A stretch of 48,205 nt of DNA, taken from NCBI GenBank assembly GCA_022736495.1, contig DZCR01000005.1, positions 1-48,205 on the forward strand. The letters run 5' to 3'. Within the stretch, counting starts at the first letter, position 1, and every line of letters starts with the position of its first letter. The stretch comes from Desulfobacca acetoxidans (lineage in GTDB: Bacteria; Desulfobacterota; Desulfobaccia; Desulfobaccales; 0-14-0-80-60-11). Below the pieces are notes generated by a model that made no database searches, had not been told where the DNA came from, and saw only the letters and a list, made by a program, of their open reading frames with translations. The translations under genes were made by a program, and so were the position numbers. Below are positions 41,794 to 48,205 of the stretch, one piece after another.

Positions 41794-42660
41794 TTAAAAA
41801 ATATTTGCTAATCGTGAAAAAGACGTGAGTAAATTATGAGGAAGTTTATGAGGTTTTTTCATTAATAAATATTCCAGCTCCAAGGCATTGGCCACGGCCT
41901 GGCCCGCGGGGTGGTTGTTGAAGATGACGTAGGTCTCTTGCGCCTTTTCCATAAGCTCCCGGGTCCGGGCTGCCAGGTCAGCCAGTTCCTCAAAGGAATA
42001 GAGGTAGTCGTAGCGGGCCTGGCGATCGTCGCCGAATTCAAACCAGGCCTCCTTATGCCGGCCGTGGCAGCGCAGATATCCCCGGGGGCCGGTGACCCAG
42101 CGGGTGGCCCCCATGGGGGAGGAGACCATGGGCTGGTCGATGTTGCAGAAATCAAGGCCCGCGGCCTGCAAAAACTCCCGTACCGCCCGCTGCTGCCAGG
42201 AGCGGTGACGCACCTCCACGGCCAGAGGAAATTTTTGTAAGGCTGATTTCAGCTTAAGAAGATAACCTCGGTTATCTTCGGTATTATGGAACGAGTAAGG
42301 GAACTGGGCCAGGAGCACCCCCAGCTTGCCCGCGGTCAGGAGGGGAGCCAGGCCCTCTCGGAACTGGGCCAGTTCGGCCTCCGGCAGCCGCCGTTCGTGG
42401 GTGAACACCTGCCAGACCTTGGCAGTGAAGCGGAAATCCGGGAAATCCGCCACCGCGGCCAACCAACGCCGGGCAAAGTCGGGCGTAATGGGCCGGTAAA
42501 AGGTGACGTTGATCTCCACCGCCCCAAAGAGGCCCGCCAGGAGGGTGAGACGGTCCGTGCCCTTGAGCCCTGGGGGGTAGACTACGCCGCGCCAATCGGC
42601 ATAATCCCAGCCCGCAGGTCCGATAAACAGTTTTCGGTTAAGAGAAAGAGGATTATCCAA
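41794..42660 (-). CDS. DUF72 family protein
   Basis: 288 residues of the DUF72 (YecE-like) family, a TIM-barrel fold related to sugar isomerases, function unknown. Recognisable blocks: FIGPAGWDYADWRGVVYPPGLK at the start, NVTFYRPITPDFARRWL, FRFTAKVWQVFTHERRL, GVLLAQFPYSFHNTEDNRGYL, LAVEVRHRSWQ and YVIFNNHPAGQAVANALEL near the end. Length is normal. Cytosolic. It lies between the RiPP-type operon and DUF1385, same strand, with a palindrome between it and DUF1385. Nothing connects it to peptide maturation. Confidence 0.88.
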   Translation of the reverse strand: MDNPLSLNRKLFIGPAGWDYADWRGVVYPPGLKGTDRLTLLAGLFGAVEINVTFYRPITPDFARRWLAAVADFPDFRFTAKVWQVFTHERRLPEAELAQFREGLAPLLTAGKLGVLLAQFPYSFHNTEDNRGYLLKLKSALQKFPLAVEVRHRSWQQRAVREFLQAAGLDFCNIDQPMVSSPMGATRWVTGPRGYLRCHGRHKEAWFEFGDDRQARYDYLYSFEELADLAARTRELMEKAQETYVIFNNHPAGQAVANALELEYLLMKKPHKLPHNLLTSFSRLANIF

Positions 42661-42684
42661 ACTGATTGAGCCTGAAGAAAAGAA

Positions 42685-42703
42685 AGGTGCGCCTGGCGCA
42701 CCT
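42685..42703. terminator. GGTGCGC-type palindrome after DUF1385
   Basis: AGGTGCGC (42685-42692) pairs with GCGCACCT (42696-42703) across a 3-base loop; the right flank contains further short repeats (gctaatggctaacggctgacgg). Same core as the element at 21824-21846. On the minus strand AAAGAAAAG... reads as TTTCTTTTC after the stem, so it could end the rpmE-DUF1385 transcript. Confidence 0.6.
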
Positions 42704-42737
42704 GCTAATGGCTAACGGCTGACGGTTAACTGCTTGA

Positions 42738-43733
42738 TTAATGTCGGCATTCGGCGCAGGGTATGGCATCGCCAGCCTGATGGCCTTCAGGCAGGGGGTG
42801 TTCTTCCCGGGCCAGGACAGCCTTCAAGGCTTGCAGGGCTACTTCCAGTTGGGAGTCATCGGGCTCTAAAGCCGTGAGGCGCTGGGTGACCAGGCCGGGC
42901 CAGAGGAGGACTCTCGCCAGGTTGGAATCAGAGTGTTTGCCGCCCCAGCGGATGATCTCGTACGAGAGGGCCGCAATGGGAAACATGAGCCCCACCTTGA
43001 TGATAACCTGGAGGAGATTATTGGCCAGACCGCGCTGGGTCAGGGCCGGAAACAAGGGAAAGAAAACGGTGAAGATCAGGATGCTCACCAGGAGCACCAC
43101 CAGGATGAAGGAGGTGCCGCAGCGGGCATGGGCGGTGGGGTGACGCCGGGCGTGCGCCACCGTCAGTTCTTCCCCTGACTCAAAGGTGCAGATTGACTTG
43201 TGTTCGGCGCCATGGTACTCGAACACCCGGCGGATATCCGGAAAAAACGAGATGCCCCAGATGTAGAGCATCAGGAAGACGGCCTTGATGATGCCGTCGA
43301 TGACATGAAAGGTGAAGTCCGCCGGGGTCAGAGGGCGGCCTACCAGATAACCGGCTTTGCCGCTCAACCAGTGGGGCAGAAACCCGAAAAACAGGAAGGC
43401 CATCAAAAAGGCCCCCACCAGGGTGAGGGTGATGCTCCCCCAACCCAGGGGCTTGTCCTCCTGGCTGTCTTCTTCTTGCAGAGCGGCCTGGGCCGAGAAG
43501 GTCAGGGCCTTGACGCCGGTGACCATGGACTCAATGAGAATGACGGGCCCGCGGAGGAGGGGGCGCTTGAGCATGGGGTAGCGCTCCGCCAGCGAGTAAT
43601 ACCGCTCATCCTTGAGGATCACCGAGCCGTCAGGGCGGCGCACCGCCACAGCCAAAGCGTGCGGAGAGCGCATCATCACCCCCTCCAGCACCGCCTGGCC
43701 CCCTACGGCCAAGTGCAGATCGTCCGGCTTCAT
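42738..43733 (-). CDS. DUF1385 family membrane protein
   Basis: 331 residues from the ATG at 43733, which overlaps the rpmE stop (ATGA). It begins [29 protein letters not shown], the family hallmark, and has about four hydrophobic segments ([84 protein letters not shown]). The block [16 protein letters not shown], with HGAEHK, is invariant in the family. Function unknown; the gene often sits beside rpmE and prfA in bacteria, as here beside rpmE. The C-terminus has a short cysteine- and histidine-containing tail (IPCAECRH). Confidence 0.9.
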   Translation of the reverse strand: MKPDDLHLAVGGQAVLEGVMMRSPHALAVAVRRPDGSVILKDERYYSLAERYPMLKRPLLRGPVILIESMVTGVKALTFSAQAALQEEDSQEDKPLGWGSITLTLVGAFLMAFLFFGFLPHWLSGKAGYLVGRPLTPADFTFHVIDGIIKAVFLMLYIWGISFFPDIRRVFEYHGAEHKSICTFESGEELTVAHARRHPTAHARCGTSFILVVLLVSILIFTVFFPLFPALTQRGLANNLLQVIIKVGLMFPIAALSYEIIRWGGKHSDSNLARVLLWPGLVTQRLTALEPDDSQLEVALQALKAVLAREEHPLPEGHQAGDAIPCAECRH

Positions 43734-43960
43734 TCGGCCTTTTCGGCTGCCTTGTTCTGCTCGAAATTGGCGTATTTGCGCCGGAAGCGCTCCACCCGCC
43801 CGGCGGTGTCCATGAGTTTTTGCTTGCCGGTGAAGAAGGGATGGCACTTGGAGCAGATTTCCACCCGGATGTTATCCTTGGTGGAGCCGGTGGTGAACTC
43901 GTTGCCGCAGGCGCAACGCACGGTAGTTTCAATATAATGGGGATGGATATCGTTTTTCAT
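43730..43960 (-). CDS. rpmE: 50S ribosomal protein L31, zinc-binding form
   Basis: 76 residues from the ATG at 43960; upstream codons in frame are not conserved. [22 protein letters not shown] is the L31 start. Cysteines in CACG and [13 protein letters not shown] give the zinc-binding C+ form, followed by [13 protein letters not shown], the typical end of type A L31. The ribosome binding site (GGAG) is rather far from the start. It is coupled to DUF1385 by an ATGA overlap. In the C+ form zinc availability can matter, which sits well with the zinc-uptake operon elsewhere in the window, but no Zur box was found here. Confidence 0.95.
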   Translation of the reverse strand: MKNDIHPHYIETTVRCACGNEFTTGSTKDNIRVEICSKCHPFFTGKQKLMDTAGRVERFRRKYANFEQNKAAEKAE

Positions 43961-44649
43961 AAGCCGGTTCGTTCTCCTGATGTTCTTCTTAAACATCTAA
44001 ATATATCTCATAAGCATTCAAAAAGCGAAAAAAAACTTGCGGCACCATCTAAGCTTAAGCTCTTCAGACGCCATGCGGGGTGAGATATTGGATCTGCGGC
44101 AAAGTCCTGGATCTGATCGCTCGAATCCTGGTTTAACTACCCGATCTATTATACATGAACTAAACGCTTCGCGTTGTCGGTAAGCCGGGCGACTAAATCC
44201 AGCCTCTACCGTAATCCTTCCTGCAGAAAAACTCACCGCCTTTTTTATCGTATTCCCAGATAGTTGCGTGTAGTTTCCTCCCATAGTGCGTGTAATCCAA
44301 CCAGGAGGAAAACCATGGGAAAGCTCCACGATCAGATGCCCAAGAGGATTTGCTTGAGGTGGCTCCGGTTTTCTTGGACACGGGATTGGAGGATAATACG
44401 TGACCAAAGAGAACCGGGAAATGGCAAAGGATCGGGAGAGTGACCAAGGTAGGGGTGAGGTGGGCCCAATCATGGACTACATCTCCTGGCTTTTCATTTC
44501 TTTAAGCACACTTCGAGGTTGGTGTGGCCACGAACATTATCCTGCCTGTCACCCTTCCCCTGAACCCAATTCTTCCTTTGGTGGCATAAGTGAGCAATGC
44601 GAATTCTGCCCGTTTATATAAAGTTATATCAGCGAGTTATCTATTTTTC

Positions 44650-44673
44650 TGCATAAATGCATAAGTGCATAAG
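44650..44673. repeat. Tandem octamer TGCATAAG x3
   Basis: TGCATAAA, TGCATAAG, TGCATAAG lie head to tail, followed by TG. Each unit has a palindromic TGCA. It stands in AT-rich DNA about 85 bases before an intrinsic terminator. Direct repeats at this spacing could be a regulator site or iteron-like element, or simply slippage. Confidence 0.7.
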
Positions 44674-44756
44674 TGTTGCCCTATAGCTTTTATTTTGATT
44701 GTAGCACCGGTCATTTTTGTTGATTGGTTGAAAAATTTTACTTCCTGGTCACGATA

Positions 44757-44786
44757 AGCCTGCACTATAATGGGGCAGGCTTTTTT
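44757..44786 (+). terminator. Rho-independent terminator in the gene-poor stretch
   Basis: AGCCTGC (44757-44763) pairs with GCAGGCT (44775-44781) around an 11-base loop, followed by a run of six T residues (44781-44786). The stem can extend with A-T pairs. No plus-strand gene is recognised upstream, so it may end a short untranslated RNA or be what remains of a lost gene. Confidence 0.75.
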
Positions 44787-44937
44787 AATGGGCCGGGGTC
44801 CTTCCCCCTTCAGGGAATTGGTTGGGGCGGCTGGATTATCTCTATAACGAGAAAATCAGCAAAGATGATGGTACAATTGATTAATCGGACTTTAGCCTCC
44901 TGCCACAAAAATAGTCTGATCAGACCTGCCAGTCAGA

Positions 44938-45723
44938 ATGATGTCCAGCCATCGCCGCTTAATACGTTCATTCACTGATTTTCGCCGCCACTATCGCCGG
45001 CTCGCTTCCGGTGACCTGGTGCTTGGCGTCCTGCCGGTACGGCCCGGCGAAGAGATCAAAATTATAGACCTGGCGACGCGGGGCGTGTCCTTTTTCCCTG
45101 CCTTTCTGTCCCAATTCTTAAGCCGCTCCAAGGCGGCCCAGGCCGAGGTTTTAGCGGATTATATGGTCCCCGGGAGTTTCGTGGCCTATGCCTTGCCGGA
45201 TCTGGCCGCACACCTCCCTGAATTTCACGGCCGGGGCGCAGTGGTGGCCAAGCGGGACCGGGGCCATCTGGGTCTGGGGGTCAGCCTCTGGCCCTCATTG
45301 GAAACCCTGTATAGCCTGGCGAGCCTCCAGGGGCTCACCTATCCTCTGGTAGTGCAGCCTTGCCTGGCAGACGCCCGGGATGTTCGAGCAGTGGTATTGG
45401 GCGGCTATGTGGAGGCCTATGAGCGGCTCAACCCCCACAGCTTTCGCAAAAATCTCTTTCAGGGAGGTTCCTCCCGCCCCCTGGCCCTCGCCCAGGGACA
45501 ACAGGATTTTTGCCGTGAGGTGATGGCCCGGGGCGGCTTTCCCTACGCCATCCTGGACCTGCTCCTTGATCCGGTAAGCGGCCGGCCTTATCTTTCAGAA
45601 ATCAGCTTCAAGGGCGGGCTGACCGGGGCCCGCCTTTCCCAGGCCGAGTTCCGCGCTCGCGTCGCCGCTCTGGAAGAGGAGGTCTGCCGCTCATGGGAAA
45701 ACTCATCGAAGACCCTGCCTTAA
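44938..45723 (+). CDS. ATP-grasp-like protein (RimK-type fold)
   Basis: 261 residues. The C-terminal two thirds follow the RimK/ATP-grasp plan: AVVAKRDRGHLGLGVSLW (phosphate-binding loop region), YPLVVQPCLADARDVRAVVL, GGYVEAYERLNPHSFRKNLFQGG (the RxxxxxFRxN block) and PYAILDLLLDPVSGRPYLSEISFKGGLTGA, where the usual metal-binding E-x-N reads E-I-S. The asparagine is therefore lost, though E is kept. Such enzymes join a carboxylate to an amine or thiol using ATP. Substrate unknown. It overlaps the next gene by 31 bases, and a HAD gene follows. An alternative ATG lies one codon in. Confidence 0.7.
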   Translation: MMSSHRRLIRSFTDFRRHYRRLASGDLVLGVLPVRPGEEIKIIDLATRGVSFFPAFLSQFLSRSKAAQAEVLADYMVPGSFVAYALPDLAAHLPEFHGRGAVVAKRDRGHLGLGVSLWPSLETLYSLASLQGLTYPLVVQPCLADARDVRAVVLGGYVEAYERLNPHSFRKNLFQGGSSRPLALAQGQQDFCREVMARGGFPYAILDLLLDPVSGRPYLSEISFKGGLTGARLSQAEFRARVAALEEEVCRSWENSSKTLP

Positions 45724-46382
45724 GGGATCGCATTCACGTCTTTACTGATCGCAGCGATGCAGGGAGGCAGTTAGCTTCCCAACTGGAGGGCTATCGGGGG
45801 ACCGACCTGGGCCTCTTTGCCATCCCCGCCGGCGGCGTGCCGGTAGCCGCAGAAATCGCCCGCCTTCTGGCGATGCCCTTGGATCTCCTCATCGTCCGCA
45901 AGGTTCAACTGCCCTGGACCACGGAAGCTGGTTTCGGGGCGCTGGACCCCGGCGGGCAGGCGATTTTCAACGAGGATTTAATCCGCCGCATGGCCCTTTC
46001 CCCCGCAGATATCGAGGTCCAGGTGCAGAAGACCGCCGCAGGCTTGCAGCAGCGGGAAAAACGTCTCCGGCGCGGCAAACCTTACTCCCGCCTGGATGGC
46101 CGCCCGGCCCTGGTGGTGGATGACGGCCTGGCCTCGGGCTATACCATGCGGGCTGCGGTGGGCTTCCTCAAGGCCCTGGGCGCAGGGAAGCTCATCATTG
46201 CTGTACCCACCGCCTCCGAACAGACCGTCCGGAACCTCCTCCCCCTGGTGGATGAGCTTTACTGCCCCAACGTCCGGGGCGGCTTTCCCTTTGCCGTAGC
46301 CGAGGCCTATGAAAACTGGTATGATCTCACCGAGGACGAGGTCCTGGCCATCCTGGCCTCTCTGAATATCGGGAAAGAGTAA
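45693..46382 (+). CDS. Phosphoribosyltransferase-family protein (COG1926-like)
   Basis: 229 residues. The type I PRT fold shows AIPAGGVPVAAEIARLLAMPLDLLIVRKVQLPW, then the PRPP-binding loop VVDDGLASGYTMRAAVGFLKALGA (the usual VDDGIATG form with S for T) and a hood-type C-terminus. COG1926 members are of uncertain substrate and often sit with dienelactone hydrolase or similar domains; here it stands with an ATP-grasp protein and a HAD phosphatase. GGAGG lies 10 bases before the ATG, inside the upstream gene. It is probably translated by coupling. Confidence 0.82.
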   Translation: MGKLIEDPALRDRIHVFTDRSDAGRQLASQLEGYRGTDLGLFAIPAGGVPVAAEIARLLAMPLDLLIVRKVQLPWTTEAGFGALDPGGQAIFNEDLIRRMALSPADIEVQVQKTAAGLQQREKRLRRGKPYSRLDGRPALVVDDGLASGYTMRAAVGFLKALGAGKLIIAVPTASEQTVRNLLPLVDELYCPNVRGGFPFAVAEAYENWYDLTEDEVLAILASLNIGKE

Positions 46383-46396
46383 CCCTTGTCTCGGTG

Positions 46397-46417
46397 GCAC
46401 AGGCGTCTCGCCTGTGC
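46397..46417. repeat. Palindromic repeat, copy B (GCACAGGCG stem)
   Basis: GCACAGGCG (46397-46405) pairs perfectly with CGCCTGTGC (46409-46417) across TCT. With flanks (GTG before, TTA after) it matches the reverse complement of copy A at 17975-17995, differing only by a G-C pair in place of A-T. It lies 15 bases after the phosphoribosyltransferase stop. Confidence 0.8.
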
Positions 46418-46429
46418 TTATTTATTTCT

Positions 46430-46454
46430 CGTTCCCAAGCTCAGTCTGGGAACG
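46430..46454. repeat. Palindromic repeat CGTTCCCA..TGGGAACG
   Basis: CGTTCCCA (46430-46437) pairs perfectly with TGGGAACG (46447-46454). The right flank (ctggcatggctctgcctgg) can form another small stem. The wording resembles a dispersed repeat known to me from many bacterial genomes; not checked. Together with copy B it fills the gap before the HAD gene and explains why the longer upstream reading of that gene is not coding. Confidence 0.6.
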
Positions 46455-46489
46455 CAAATTCTGGCATGGCTCTGCCTGGGCGCCTTCAT

Positions 46490-47107
46490 ATGAACCATTA
46501 TCAGCCATCAATTCCGCTGCCAACCCCCATCCCCAGGGACCAACTGGCCTTTGACATCGACGGGGTGGTGGCCGACATCATGACCACTTTCCTGGCCCTG
46601 GCCCGGGAACGCTATAACCAGGGGCATCACCTGCGCTACGAGCACATCACCACCTTCATGCTTTCGGAATGTCTGGACTTACCTTCCTGGATTATCGAGG
46701 AAATCATCCGGGAACTCATTGACCGTCCCCATGAACTGCCGGTGGAACCCTTTCCCCAAGCCGTACCGGTCTTAACCCGCCTGGCCCAGGAAACCCCGCT
46801 GTTATTTGTTACGGCCCGGGACCAGGCCCGGCCCATCGAACGCTGGCTGCACCACAACCTGGCCGCGGTGCCGCCTGCGGCCATCCGGGTCCTGGCCACC
46901 GGGGACCCCGATACCAAGATCCACTACCTTAAGGATCACGGCATTCAGTATTTCGTGGAAGACCGCCTGGAAACCTGCCTGCAACTGGCCGACCACGGCA
47001 TCACCCCCATCGTCTTTGCCCAACCCTGGAACCGCCGCGCCCACCCCTTCCTGGAAGTGGCTGATTGGACAGGGCTGGCCGGCCTCCTCTTCGAGGATGT
47101 TTCATAA
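46490..47107 (+). CDS. HAD-superfamily hydrolase, 5'-nucleotidase-like
   Basis: 205 residues from the ATG at 46490; the longer frame runs back through two palindromic repeats and is rejected. Motif I is AFDIDGVVADIMTTFLALARERY, motif II FVTARDQARPIERWL, and the later KIHYLKDHGIQYFVEDRLETCLQLADHGITPIVF gives the lysine and the acidic motif IV. The arrangement resembles NT5C-type nucleotidases and similar small HAD proteins. The substrate is unknown; neighbours suggest a nucleotide or phosphoribosyl compound. It is the third gene after the ATP-grasp and PRT genes and ends 130 bases before thiC. Confidence 0.8.
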   Translation: MNHYQPSIPLPTPIPRDQLAFDIDGVVADIMTTFLALARERYNQGHHLRYEHITTFMLSECLDLPSWIIEEIIRELIDRPHELPVEPFPQAVPVLTRLAQETPLLFVTARDQARPIERWLHHNLAAVPPAAIRVLATGDPDTKIHYLKDHGIQYFVEDRLETCLQLADHGITPIVFAQPWNRRAHPFLEVADWTGLAGLLFEDVS

Positions 47108-47143
47108 GCGGTCCCTAAACCCTCCCCCAACCGCACATGCGAG

Positions 47144-47198
47144 TTGGGTGGGGGGCTTGGGGGGAGGGCAGGGACGAAGTTCCTGGTCCGCCCTCCAA
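47144..47198. repeat. G-rich imperfect hairpin, diverged copy of the secA-end element
   Basis: The first 35 bases (47144-47178) match 18017-18051 with four changes, up to the loop GACGAA versus GGCGAA; the right half has drifted, so the stem here is imperfect. It stands between the HAD gene stop and thiC. A TPP riboswitch would be expected in this position in many bacteria, but none was found. Confidence 0.6.
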
Positions 47199-47236
47199 AC
47201 CTTCCATTTTCACAAACATTAAGATAAAATACCCCT

Positions 47237-48205
47237 ATGACGCAGCGGGAAGCAGCCTTAGCGGGCAAGATTACTCCGGCCATGCAAGAAGCCGCGGCCG
47301 CCGAGGGCTTGGCCCCGGAGGTCATTCGCCAGGGTTTGGCCCAGGGTACCGTAGTGGTGCCGGCTAACCGCGAGCACCTCGGGCTTAAACCCGCGGCCAT
47401 CGGCAAAGGCGTCCGGGTCAAAATCAACGCCAACATCGGCACCTCGCCCCACGACGTTAATCTGGAAAAAGAACAGGCCAAATTAGCCGCGGCCCTGGAA
47501 TACGGGGCGGACGCGGTCATGGACCTGTCCACCGGCGGCAACCTGGATGAAATTCGCACCGCGCTCCTGGCAAACTGTCCCGCGCCCTTCGGCACCGTGC
47601 CCATCTACCAGGTGATGACCGAAGCCAAAAGCCTGGAGGACATCAATGCCGACGACCTTTTGGCCATGGTGCACCACCACGCCAAACAAGGCGTGGACTT
47701 TGTCACGGTGCACTGCGGCATCACCCGGGCCGCCTTGCCGCTGCTCAAAAAGCGGGTTACCGGCGTGGTCTCCCGGGGCGGGGCCTTTCTCACCGCCTGG
47801 ATGCGCCGCTATCAGCGAGAAAATCCGCTGTACGAACACTACGACCAACTGCTTGCTATCGCCAAAGACTACGACGTTACCCTGTCCCTGGGGGACGGCC
47901 TGCGTCCGGGCTGTCTGGCCGACGCCACCGACAAGGCCCAGATCCATGAACTGAAAGTTTTGGGCGAACTCACCAAACGCGCCTGGGCCGCGGGCGTTCA
48001 AATCATGGTGGAAGGGCCGGGCCATCTGCCGCTCCACGCCATCCAAAAAAATGTTCGCCTCCAACAGAAATATTGCGCCAACGCCCCGTTTTATGTCCTT
48101 GGCCCCCTGGTCACCGACGTGGCCTCAGGCTACGACCACATCGCCGGGGCCATCGGCGGGGCCCTGGCCGCCAGCCTGGGCGCCGCCTTCCTCTGCTACG
48201 TCACC
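47237..48205 (+). CDS. thiC: Phosphomethylpyrimidine synthase ThiC (partial, runs off the right edge)
   Basis: 323 codons are visible and the frame stays open to the edge. Reading: MTQREAALAGKITPAMQEAA.., then VVVPANREHLGLKPAAIGKG, KINANIGTSPHDVNLEKE, EYGADAVMDLSTGGNLDEIR, VPIYQV, VDFVTVHCGI, VSRGGAFLTAW and LGDGLRPGCLADATDKAQ. ThiC is a radical SAM enzyme that turns aminoimidazole ribotide into the thiamine pyrimidine; its C-terminal CxxCxxxxC lies beyond the window. The start at 47237 has a weak ribosome site. No TPP riboswitch precedes it, so control is by other means or the gene is constitutive. Confidence 0.96.
   Translation, partial: MTQREAALAGKITPAMQEAAAAEGLAPEVIRQGLAQGTVVVPANREHLGLKPAAIGKGVRVKINANIGTSPHDVNLEKEQAKLAAALEYGADAVMDLSTGGNLDEIRTALLANCPAPFGTVPIYQVMTEAKSLEDINADDLLAMVHHHAKQGVDFVTVHCGITRAALPLLKKRVTGVVSRGGAFLTAWMRRYQRENPLYEHYDQLLAIAKDYDVTLSLGDGLRPGCLADATDKAQIHELKVLGELTKRAWAAGVQIMVEGPGHLPLHAIQKNVRLQQKYCANAPFYVLGPLVTDVASGYDHIAGAIGGALAASLGAAFLCYVT

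Larger units (their letters stand above)
43961..44937. other. Long gene-poor stretch, partly AT-rich, possibly decayed accessory DNA
   Basis: Nearly 1 kb without a supportable gene. Open frames exist on both strands (minus 44018-44473 and 44193-44447; plus 44400-44621, a GTG with a good GGAGG) but none resembles a known family. The minus frame ending YTHYGRKLHATIWEYDKKGG has protein-like wording and might be a remnant. The right half contains a tandem octamer and a terminator, listed separately. The RpmE promoter must lie at its left end. Confidence 0.5.

Noticed and set aside
44018..44473. 151-codon minus-strand ORF and overlapping smaller frames
   Set aside because: Three frames overlap with equally unconvincing wording, no motif and no ribosome site that stands out.
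46394..46489. N-terminal extension of the HAD gene to a GTG upstream
   Set aside because: The added codons are the translation of two palindromic repeats and are not protein-like.
47108..47236. TPP riboswitch before thiC
   Set aside because: The CTGAGA core and the distal conserved segment are absent; only a G-rich imperfect hairpin is present.

Overview
The window reads as chromosome of a GC-rich, strictly anaerobic sulfate reducer of the Desulfobacterota; a Desulfobacca-like lineage is my guess from overall protein flavour, not a search. The main evidence is a complete dsrA-dsrB-dsrD-dsrN cluster (about 22.3-26.3 kb, minus strand) followed by a ferredoxin. An adenosylcobalamin-dependent class II ribonucleotide reductase and a rubredoxin also fit an anaerobe. 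No rRNA, tRNA or CRISPR array was seen.

Layout. 0-1.6 kb: 3' end of glmS, a small HTH/zinc-ribbon regulator and a PanE-type reductase. 1.8-5.2 kb: a zinc (or manganese) uptake operon (Fur-family regulator, small membrane protein, ATPase, permease, His-rich binding protein), then APS kinase. 5.9-6.5 kb: an AT-rich gap with a near-consensus sigma-54 promoter facing an intrinsic terminator about 110 bases downstream, a candidate C-rich small RNA. 7-8.2 kb: hisI-hisG. 8.4-11.9 kb: TPR protein, nrdJ, a small ABM-fold protein and a DUF169 protein. 12.1-14.9 kb: a SERCA-like calcium ATPase. 15-21.2 kb (minus): a DNA methyltransferase fused to a predicted nuclease domain, argJ, secA and a GNAT acetyltransferase resembling short N-acetylglutamate synthases. 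21.3-26.4 kb: FKBP isomerase, ferredoxin and the dsr genes. 26.4-32 kb (minus): paired M16 peptidase subunits, an ABC-type binding lipoprotein, lepB, rubredoxin and a HAD phosphatase. 32.1-33.4 kb: an M24 aminopeptidase. 33.6-39.2 kb: a TolC/adaptor/RND heavy-metal-type efflux operon. 39.3-41.8 kb: the accessory spot, described below. 41.8-44 kb: DUF72, DUF1385 and rpmE. 44-44.9 kb: a non-coding or decayed stretch. 44.9-47.1 kb: an ATP-grasp-like protein, a phosphoribosyltransferase and a HAD protein in a row. 47.2 kb to the end: thiC, cut by the window edge.

The most interesting system is a compact RiPP-type locus at 39.7-41.8 kb. A strong promoter drives a 127-residue precursor whose N-terminal half looks like an NHLP/Os1348-type leader. 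Its core carries five cysteines at exact three-residue spacing (CGVCGVCGVCSLCG), encoded by tandem 9-bp units. A radical SAM/SPASM enzyme with an N-terminal PqqD-like recognition domain follows. Then comes an unrecognised 70-codon ORF overlapping its neighbours on both sides. Downstream lies the broken start of a FUSC-type membrane protein, interrupted by an in-frame TGA and by a frameshifted IS1634/IS4-type transposase remnant. The product and modification are unknown.

Second in interest are the sigma-54 small RNA candidate, the methyltransferase-nuclease fusion, and several families of dispersed palindromic repeats at gene ends. One repeat pair shows a compensatory G-C to A-T change in its stem.
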